Shown: in pieces, positions 44,260 to 53,700 of the stretch
Numbering within the stretch: the stretch's first letter is position 1
Layout of the letters: every line of letters starts with the position of its first letter
NCBI GenBank assembly: GCA_037783415.1
Contig: JAZGTN010000048.1
Location: 868,001-932,000, forward strand
Direction of reading: 5' to 3'
DNA: 64,000 nt
Source of the DNA: Leptasterias polaris
Lineage: Eukaryota; Echinodermata; Asteroidea; Forcipulatida; Asteriidae
Made by a program: the position numbers and the translations under genes
Notes under the pieces: model-generated
Database searches by the model: none
Told to the model about the DNA's origin: nothing
What the model saw: the letters and a program-made list of their open reading frames with translations, nothing else

Positions 44260-46659
44260 ATTGTTTTCGTCGAGATTTTTATTTTCTTTCTTATTATTAT
44301 TCTTTGTTTCTGACCTAAATCCCATAGCATTTGTACACGTTTTTTCTTTATTCTTAATATCCTAAAGCGTAAATATGATGGAGTTAGATCATATATGAAA
44401 TTGAAGCTTAGTGCATAAACTTAACTCAAAATGTAATAAATGTAAACATTCTTAATTAATTAGCTAATTACAGCGAGGTGAATATTTAATTAGCCAACCT
44501 TGTTAGCACCATATCTCAAAAAGTATACCCCCGATCGTCACACTTTTTGTAGTTTTAGACTCCTGGAATACTGTATATGTGCATCCCGGTCCAAAATCAC
44601 GGACGACGTCACAATGACGTCATTTATTGCGCATTTTCGCCCGTGTACAAAACAAATGGAGATAGTGAAAACAAATCCGACTTCTAGAAACATAGTTTTT
44701 CAATTAAGCTCAAATTTAACGTCCTAGATTACACAAATGTTTCTTAAAACAAGAAAGGTATTATAGACAATCAGTTTAAAAGCATCAAAACTTATTAAAA
44801 CATTGTCAGTAGAGAAAAAAACCAAAATTCTCAGGCAAATTGAACGCCATGGGTACTCTGACTAGAATTTGATATGTGTTTATAAACGACAAGGAGTAAA
44901 TTTTTTACCTTTTTTTTAAAGTTAAAAATGCACCGTTAAACTCGTATAGCGCCCTCAATCTATATGAGTTTAACGGTGCTCTTTCTTGAGTTTCCTAGAC
45001 TCGTTGAAGTCCTAAACCCATTTATGACCCGTGTTGTTGACGTTTTTGTAGAATATACATAGAGTCATCATTCCTGTCGCCGACTGACACAAGTCTACGT
45101 TCATTCACAAGAATCGAAAAGAATTTGTCTTGCTATCAGCGCAGCGTCGTGTAATCAGATAGTTAATCAGATTTCAGCGTGGACGTAAAGAATATGAGCG
45201 CCGTGTTCTTGCCGCTGTTTCGGGGTGGCAAACTTGTCTGCGCTTGGGTCCCGTTCGCCGGAAAACGATATGTTTAAAATTTCTTGTGCAAAGGCAAACC
45301 GCGATGTATCAGTTACAAAACTTGATGGCGCTTGCAATAAAACAATAAAAAGAGCTGATTGAGGAAAGGTGTGGTAAAGAGAAATTAGTTTTTCCATGGC
45401 TAAACGGTCAGTGTTGGATTTGGGGGTGTGAAGAGACAAAATTACAATACAATCGTATCCCATATGAATTTACTGTTTTAGCCTAAACAAATATAACATA
45501 CTCGATTGGCATTTCAGGGTAGAAAATTTGTTACGATTACGATTTAAATACAACATCATTTTGTTTACCTGCATTTACAGTTATTTTTTAGTAAACTCGT
45601 AATCATTTCTGAAACGGTCAGTTACATGTGTAACCGTTCACATTTATTATGGGCAAAATTTCGCGACACTTTTTGAGGATGATTTTTCAACATTTATCCG
45701 AACCGTAATAATGTAGATGTTCAACCGGTTGATCGGATGGTTAACCATGTGACCGTCACAGGCAGGCTTACAAAGCCTCGGCATTTAAATGTAAACGTAA
45801 ACATTTAAACGTTTAACAGGATTATCGTTTGGATAACAGGGTAATCGTGCAATCGATTTGTTGTGGAACGCCCTCTAGCGTTCAATGTTTCTTTCAACTA
45901 ATGCCGCACACAAAGTAATGAAATAACGAAGAATTAAGCCTGTAAATTGGAAACGATATAGGTGTGTGTGGCAATTATTATGGTCAGCATTTCGCAGCAC
46001 TTTTCAAGTGAATTTTTCAACGTTTATCCGAACCGTACAAATGCGAACGTTTAACCGTAAGATCTGTCACTTAACCGTGTAACCGTCACAGGCTTACGTA
46101 TAAGTTGTTGTGGAACGCCCCCCTAGCGTTCAATGTTTCTCACAAATATTGCTGCACGCACAGTTGTATTGAAATAACAAAGACTACGAGTCTGTAAATT
46201 GGGAATGATATGTGTGTGTGTTTTATGGGATATTGTGCTGTGAAAATCGTGATCGCAGTTATTATGGTCAGCATAACACGGCACTTTTTAAGTGAATTTT
46301 TCAACGTTTATCCGAACCGTACAAATATGAACGTTTAACCGTAACATCTGTCACTTAACCGTGTAACCGCCTGAGCATTCACGGTAATTTGTTGTCAACA
46401 TATCGTTTCTGAAACAGTTGGTGACCCATGTAACAGCAGTTTCATAAACAAAATTTGAAGTAAAAAAAAACTATTTACACAACCATGCATGTGACCTAAT
46501 ATCCTAAGCGTAAAAGTATGAAAGAGTTAGATCCTATATTAAATTGAAGCTATAGGAGTACATGAACTTAACTCTCAATATAATATTTTTTTAAATTCTT
46601 AATTAATTAGCCCATTTACAGCGAGGTGAATATTTAATTAGCCAATCTTGAGACCACTA

Positions 46660-47350
46660 TATCTCGAAATATATACAACCGATCGTCAAACTGTTTTCAG
46701 TTATAGACTCCTTGGGCATTTGAGATTAGCCCTGGGCAACCGTGACCCCATGTTGACCTTTACTAACGGGTCAACCGGAAGTGGGACCATCTCAAGAACT
46801 ACACAACCGATTTCCAAACTTTTTTCAGTTATCTAGACTCCTTGGGCATTGGGCAATGGAGATTAGCCTTGGGTAACCGTGACCCCATGTTGACCTTTAC
46901 TTCCAGGTCAACCGGAAGTGGGACCAAATCTAAAGAACTACACAACCATTTTTCAAACTTTTTGCAGTTATAGACTCCTTGGGCATTGAAGATTAGCCTT
47001 GGGTTACCGTGACCTCATGTTGACCTTTGCTTCCGGGTCAACCAGAAGTTAGACCATATCTCAAGAACTACACAACCGTTTTTCAAACTGTTTTCAGTTA
47101 TAGACTCCTTGGGCATGGGAGATTAGCCTGGGCTAATCGTGACCCCATGTTCACCTTTACTTCCGGGTCAACCGGAAGTGGGACCATATCTCAGGAATTA
47201 CACAACCGTTTTTCAAACCTTTTTTCAGTTATAGACTCATTGGGCAATGGAGATTATCCTTGGGTAACCGTGACCCTATTCTGACCTTTACCTATGGGTC
47301 AACCGGAATTGGGACCATATCTCAAGAACTAAACACCTGATTTTCATTTT
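46660..47350 (+). repeat. Minisatellite, about 130-bp unit, five copies
   Basis: The phrase GTTGACCTTTAC and its variants recur at 46752, 46889, 47019, 47149 and 47280 (spacings 137, 130, 130, 131). Each unit carries a CTTCCGGGTCAACCGGAAG type inverted motif, an ACTACACAACCG phrase and TAGACTCCTTGGGCA. It occupies the 3' half of the Helentron-like element, as the 150-bp array does in copy A. Confidence 0.8.
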
Positions 47351-47430
47351 CTTTTCAGTAATAAAACCTTTGAGCGAAACAATAATACACGGAACAGCTT
47401 TGTGTTTGTTCACAAACACCTAATGTCTAG

Positions 47431-49518
47431 TTATTCTTTGTTTCCACTCAAATCCCATAGCATTTGCACACGTTTTTTTCTTTAAGCCTAATATCCTAGA
47501 GCGCAAATACGAAAGAGTTAAATCATATATCAAATTGAAGCTCAGAACATAAACTTAACTCTAAATGTAAAAAATGTTAAATTTCTTAATTAATTAGCCA
47601 CTTTACAGCGAGGTGAATATTTAATTAGCCAGACTTTAGAGCACTCTATCTCAAAAAGTAGACGACCGATCGTCAAACTTTTTTCAGTTTTAGACTTCTT
47701 GGGTACTGTAGATGTGCTTTTCGGCCTAAAATGTGGAACGACGTCACAATGACGTCATTTATTGCGCATTTTCGCCCGTGTACAAAACACTGGAGATAGT
47801 GAAAACAAATCCGACTTCTAGAAACACAGTTTTTTCAATTAAGCTCAACTTTAACGTCCTGGATTCACAAATGTTTCTTAAAACAAGAAAGGTTTTATAG
47901 ACGATCAGTTTAAAAGCATCAAAACTTATTAAAACATTGTCAGTAGAAAAAAAACCTAAAATTATCAGGCAAATTGAACGCCATGGCTACTCTGACTTGA
48001 ATTTGATATGTGTTTATTAACGACAAAGTAATTTGTTTTCTTTTAAGTAAAAAAAAACGCACCGTTAAACTCGTATAGCGCCCTCAATCTTTCTAGGGTT
48101 TCCTAGATTCGTTCAAGCCCTAAACCCATTTATGACCCGTGTTGTTGACGTTTAGGTAGAATATACATAGAGTCATCATTCCTGTCGCCGACTGACACAA
48201 GTCTACGTTCATTCACAAGAATCGAAAAGAATTTGTCTTGCTATCAGCGCAGCGTCGTCGTCGTGTAGTCAGATAGTTTTTCAGATTTCACCGTGGACGT
48301 AAAGAATATGAGTGCCGTGTTCTTGTCCATGTTTTGGGGTGGCAAACTTGTATGCGCTTAGGTCCCGTTCGCCGGGAAAACGATATGTTTAACATTTCTT
48401 GTGCAAAGGCATTACTTCAGGAAACCGCGATGTATCACTCAGTTACAAAACTTGATGGCGCTTGCAATAAGGCAATAAAAAGCTGATTGAGGAAAGGAGT
48501 GGTAAAGAAAAATTCGTTTTTCATGGCTAAACGGTCAGTGTTGGATTTGGGGTTGTGGAAGAGACAAAATTACAATACAATCGTATATCCCATATAAATT
48601 TACTGTTTTAGCCTAAACAAATATAACATACTCGATTGGCATTTCAGGGTAGAAAAATTGTTACGATTACGAATTAAATACAACATCATTTTGTTTACAT
48701 GCATTTACAGTTATTTTTTAGTAAACTCGTAATCATTTCTGAAACGGTCAGTTACATGTGTAACCGTTCACATTTATTATGGTCAAAATTTCGCGACGCT
48801 TTTGAGGATGATTTTTCAACATTTATCCGAACCGTAATAATGTAGATGTTCAACCGGTTGATCGGATGGTTAACCGTGTGACCGTCACAGGCAGGCTTAC
48901 AAAGCCTCAGCATTTAAATGTAAACGTAAACATTTAAACGTTTAACAGGATTATCATTTGGTTAACCGGGTAACCGTGCAATCGATTTGTTGTGGAACGC
49001 CCTCTAGCGTTCAATGTTTCTTTCAACTAATGCCGCACGCAAAGTAATGAAATAACAAAGAATTAAGCCTGTAAATTGGAAACGATATAGGTGTGTTTGG
49101 CAATTATTATGGTCAGCATTTCGCAGCACTTTTCAAGTGAATTTTTCAACGTTTATCCGAACCGTACAAATGTGAACGTTTAACCGTAAGATCTGTCACT
49201 TAACCGTGTAACCGTCACAGGCTTACGTATAAGCCTGCGCATTCACGAATTGTTGTGGAACGCCCCCTAGCGTGCAATGTTTCTCACTACTACACGCACA
49301 GATGTAATGAAATAACAAAGACTATGAGTCTGTAAATTGGAATGATAAGTGTGTGTTTTAAGGGATATTGTGCTGTGAAAATCGTAATCACAGTTATTAT
49401 GGTCAGCATTACGCGGCACTTTTTAAGTGATTTTTTCAACGTTTATCCGAACCGTACAAATAAATGTAAACGTTTAACCATAAGATCTGTCACTTAACCG
49501 TGTAACCGTCACAGGCTT
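47431..49518 (+). mobile_element. Second head-to-tail copy of the AGCTGTTCC-family element (3' truncated)
   Basis: It starts immediately after the CTAG of the previous copy with TTATTCTTTGTTTCC and AAATCCCATAGCATTTG. It follows 44300-46400 in the same order at an offset of about 3.1 kb with modest divergence. It lacks the 5' palindrome array and ends at the CCAGCTAACA boundary of the ACGTTG repeat near 49519, before the 130-bp minisatellite and the 3' hairpin. Confidence 0.65.
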
Positions 49519-49956
49519 ACCCAGCTAACAATTTGACGTTCTCACAACGTTGTAATGAAGTCAGACTTTGGTGTAGGTGACGTTATTAACATAACGTTGT
49601 CACAACGAAACTTTGTCGACTCCCCTATACGTCTTCCGATCGTAAAGACGCAATGTGACAACCACATTGTTGGTACGTTTAAGAAACGTTTCAAGTGACC
49701 ATATGACAACTTATATATAACGTTACAACAACGTTGCCAGAGTGTGTGTTTTTGGTTGTTATAAACGTTATCTAAGTAACGTTGTAGCAACGAATCTTTG
49801 TCGACTCCTGTACGTAATGATGCAACGAACTTACCACGTTGTAGGCACGTATACACAACGTTGCCATGTTGTAAATAATTGTTTTCAAAAGAATATTGCA
49901 ACAACGTAACTTTTTTCAAAACCCAGAACGTTGTCACAACGTGATTTTCCGGTACC
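49519..49956. repeat. ACGTTG-rich repeat element, split by the BEL insertion
   Basis: It starts CCAGCTAACAATTTGACG and has many ACGTTGT/ACAACGT motifs, organised in two about 184-bp halves (AACGAA.CTTTGTCGACTCC at about 49608 and 49793). The flank on the far side of the BEL element (57266-57290, CCCTGAACGTTGTCACAA) looks like its continuation, so the retrotransposon landed inside it. A minus-strand open frame across it is repeat-derived. Confidence 0.55.
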
Positions 49957-49961
49957 CTGAC
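49957..49961. other. Target site duplication CTGAC (left)
   Basis: A five-base direct repeat matching 57266-57270 across the BEL/Pao element; BEL elements usually generate 4-6 bp. Confidence 0.85.
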
Positions 49962-50522
49962 TGAAATAAATTGACTAGGAATGCCAATCGTTTAGGCTGC
50001 GTGGTGTCATAAGTTTATTCAACTTTCGGTAGTTTCACAAGTGCATGTAGCATAGGCCGGTGGATACACAGAATTCAAGTCAGCCGACATGGAGCTCATG
50101 AATAATAAGAAGGGTCACTGTCGGGTCGTGAACTATCAATATTAAGCACCATTGGTGATCGGTTGTACTGACTTCGGTAAATTCGTCTGCAAAAACATAA
50201 CACATGGAATGAGAACGGTGTATGCAGCTCTTTAAACCTAAAAGGCGTCTATTTCCGACACCTAAAATAACGTGGAGTCTCCAGGGTTTTAAACACCCTC
50301 AAAATTATGTCAAAAGAACTTAAAACTACTTGCTTTATAATCACAAGGAATCATTAATAATCAATATAACATGAAACATCATCAAGAAATATCAAAGAGT
50401 AATATTATTAAGGAAATCATAACGCTTACCATCCAAAACACAGCCCGCTATTTTGCTGTCATGCCTCGCTGCTCGCAACACAACCGCGCGGTGGCGCTAT
50501 TCAAGTTAGCCTATTCGCAACA
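49962..50522 (-). repeat. 3' LTR of BEL/Pao element
   Basis: 561 bp, running TGTTGCGAATAGG to TTTATTTCA in element sense. It contains AATAAA (complement of about 50012-50017) and a TATAAA-like box (complement of about 50333-50338). It is identical to the other LTR except at 50169. Confidence 0.93.
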
Positions 50523-50538
50523 CAGCCGCCCCTAAACT
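50523..50538 (-). other. Polypurine tract of BEL/Pao element
   Basis: In element sense GTTTAGGGGCGGC abuts the 3' LTR and is the expected primer for plus-strand DNA synthesis. It is short and carries a C, so the assignment rests mainly on position. Confidence 0.6.
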
Positions 50539-50738
50539 GCCAGCAGCAGTTTACTAAATAAAAAAACACATAATTTTCTATAAAATGATGAATAAGAACT
50601 TGGTATAAAGGCTTATCCACTGCTTCACCTGCAAAAAAGGACATGAGCAAGGTTAAACGGTTTAAGGAAAAACAAACGGATCTGCCGCCCCATGGGAGAC
50701 AGAAAAATGATGATAGCACAGTATGTCACTTTGGGGCT

Positions 50739-53700
50739 CTAGGTTGCCAGAGGTTCGGTGTCATTGGGCACATCTGTATCACCCGGTTCTCCAGGCAGTC
50801 GGATCAAGCGTGCCACAGGACGAGTGTAGATACGGTCTCCTGTTTTCACTTTCACGACCCGTACTCTACCATCCTCACCAGGTAGTGTCTCGATGACCTT
50901 CGCCAGGGGCCAAGATGCACGACATTGTTGTGGGTCTATCAACAAGACCACATCGCCCTTGGACAAATTATCAGCCTCACTACGCCACTTCTGGCGTGAT
51001 TGCATGGCTGACAAATAGGACTGTACGAATTCCTTCCAGAATCGCTGCATCAAAGCCTGGCACTGACGCCACCGACGTCGACTGAGAACATCCTTATCGG
51101 GATAAATCACCTGAGGAGGAGCGTGGTCAGGCCGCCCCATGAGAAGCGTAAACGGCGTTATTGGGTCTGGATCAGCAATGTCTGAGCTAATGTATCCCAG
51201 AGGCTTCGAGTTCAACAGAGCCTCCACCTCTACCAGACTAGTGTACAGGACGGTGGCAGAAACGGATCTATTTCCAAGGATGGCATATAGGGCAGTCTTC
51301 ACGGAGCGAATCTCTCTCTCCCAAGTGCCTCCAAAGTGTGGTGCAGATGGTGGGTTGAACCTAAACTCGACTTTGTGCTTTGCAAGTCTTCCCTGGAGTT
51401 CAGGTGCCATCTCATCAAAGGCCTTAGTCAGTTCAGTCTGTCCTCCTTTGAAGTTTGTGCCATTATCACTGAGGATTTCGTGTGGGGTTCCTCTTCGGGA
51501 ACGGAAACGGCTGAAAGAGAGGAGGAACGCGTCGGCATCTAGTGAGTCAAGTAGGTCAAGATAGACTGCACGAGTCGTCATACACTTCCAAATTATTCCC
51601 CACCTGGGTTCAGTTCGCCTTCCAACGGTCACTTTGAAAGGGCCAAAGCAATCAACTCCGGCTGAGTAGAATGCCGGCTTTCCAACTCTAAGACGAGCAG
51701 GGGGGAGGTCGGCCATCCTCGGGACCACGGGTTGACCTCTTCGTTTCAGGCAGCCAGTACAGCGGCTCTGCAGACTTCTGATGGTCTGGCGCCCTCTTAA
51801 CAGCCAAAATCGTCGACGCATATCAGCAAGTATCCTGCCAGTACCACAGTGTCCCAGGCGTTGGTCGACGTCCTTGATTAAGAGTTGGGTGATTAGATGT
51901 TTGGAGTCAAGCACAACAGGATGCTTAGCATACATATCCAGTTCGGCTCTTCGAAGTCTTCCACCTACCCGGATCAGCTGGGACTCTGGATCTAGTTCTG
52001 GAGCAAGTTGGGCCAGACGACTGCTGCGAGCAATGTGCTTACCAGCCTTGAGAGCTGCCAGATCACAGGGAAAGCTGTCAGCTTGTACTACTTGGTAAAG
52101 CAGCTGTTCAATCTTCAAACGTTGGTTGGCACTTAAGAACTTTGGCTCAGGCTGGTCCTGGGATTTGTGAAGAGAGCTACCGTAAGCGTCAACCAGGTGG
52201 TCCCATGAGGTGTACTTAGAAACATCAACCTTGGGGCTCTTTTCAGGATTGTTCACATTGAGCACAGTAAGTGCAGTGTAAGCACTGCTTTTAAGTTCCA
52301 CATCTTCTTGCGGTATCTGATCAGGCCACTTCGGCCAGCTTTCTTCTGGGCCAAAGAGGAAATGTGGAGCATGCCAGCGACTTTCCCTTTTCAAATCACT
52401 CAGTCTTAGTCCACGGGTAAGGTCATCAGCTGGGTTGCTGGCAGTGTCAACATACCGCCACAAGGTATGATCAGTAAGTCTTTGAATTTCGGCAATGCGG
52501 GCACCAACGAACCGATTGTATCGACACGATTCAGATTTGATCCAACTCAGGACAGTTGTACTGTCACTCCAGCAGGTAATGGAAAACTTCATCTTCATCT
52601 CGTCTTCTAGGAGCTCTACCAATTCTGCACCACTAAGTGCTGCCAGAAGTTCCAGCCGAGGGATAGTCTGCACACGCTTCGGTGCCAAACGAGACCGTGC
52701 CATCACAAACCGCACACAATTCTCTCCACTCTGAGTTGTAGCCCTCAGGTAGGCAACAGCCCCATAGGCCTTTTCTGATGCATCGGTGAACACGTGGAGT
52801 TGATTGGTGGTGGTGGCGGGATCGAAATCAGGTGGAATGTAGCAACGTGGAATACTCACTAGAGGAAGATCTTTCATTTCCTCTCGCCACTTGGTGTGCT
52901 GGGCGTGCAGACTCTTTTCACCTTCTTCCGGAATTTTGTCATCCCAGCCGCAGGGTTGCTTCCATAGCTCCTGAATAAGCATCTTTCCCCGCACCATGTA
53001 TGGCATGAGGTATCCAAGGGGGTCTTTTCCGGCACATCGCATGACGTCACTCAGAACTGCTCTACGAGTGAGGGAAGGCCATTCACTAAGCTCAAGCCGG
53101 TAGGTGAGTGTGTCGCACGCAAAATTCCATCTAGGTCCTAACGCTGCTTCCTCAGGGGAATCACCACTCAGACTAAGCCATCTCTCGGTACTACTTGAGC
53201 GGGCTTCCTCTGGTAGGTCTGTGACGACTTCAGGAATATTACTGGCCCACTTCACAATCGGAAATCCCCCCGCTCCTAGCACCTGACACAGTTTCTGAAC
53301 TAGATTTTTTGCTTCAGCTGCTGTTGATTTGCCATCGAGACAGTTGTCAACATAAAATGACGAGACTACACTTCTAAGTACATCAGGGTCGCCACAACTA
53401 TCCCTGACATGTTTCTGGAGAGCATATGAGGCACAACAAGGACTGCACGTAGTACCAAAGGGAAGGACATTCCATTCTAGTTCCTCTAGTTCGGCATTGG
53501 GCTCTAGATCCCTCCAGAGAAAACGAAGCATGCTGCGATCGCTCGGCAAGACCTGCACACAGTGGAACATAGCTTTTATGTCTCCAGAGATGGCTACCTG
53601 GTGCTTTCTGAAGCGTAACAGTACTCCAACCAGGGACGAGCCAAGGATCGGCCCAGGTAGCAAACAGTCATTCAGGGATCTTCCTTGATGCTGAAACGCA

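Larger units (their letters stand above)
43935..47430 (+). mobile_element. Non-autonomous Helentron-like element of a second family
   Basis: The 5' end is the palindrome array with arm AGCTGTTCC. A leader (TTCTTTGTTTCTGACC, then AAATCCCATAGCATTTG) and a CRE-like block (GACGTCACAATGACGTCA, about 44603-44621) follow. Next are about 290-bp internal repeats with AACCGT phrases (45640-46400) and a 130-bp minisatellite (46660-47350). The 3' end shows CGGAACAGCT, the inverse of the 5' arm. An 8-bp hairpin GTGTTTGT / ACAAACAC then leads to CTAG at 47427-47430. Inverted motifs at both ends with a 3' hairpin and CTAG match Helentron termini. No coding sequence is conserved. Confidence 0.65.

Noticed and set aside
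43947..44330. Open frames of 127 and 115 residues over the AGCTGTTCC array
   Set aside because: Both strands are open over the same palindromic repeat; the peptides are repeat translations.
45167..45463. 98-residue minus-strand frame inside the Helentron-like element
   Set aside because: The duplicate at about 48290-48600 carries indels that break the frame, so it is not conserved as coding.
49542..49937. 131-residue minus-strand frame in the ACGTTG repeat
   Set aside because: It lies entirely in degenerate tandem repeat DNA and matches no protein family I know.
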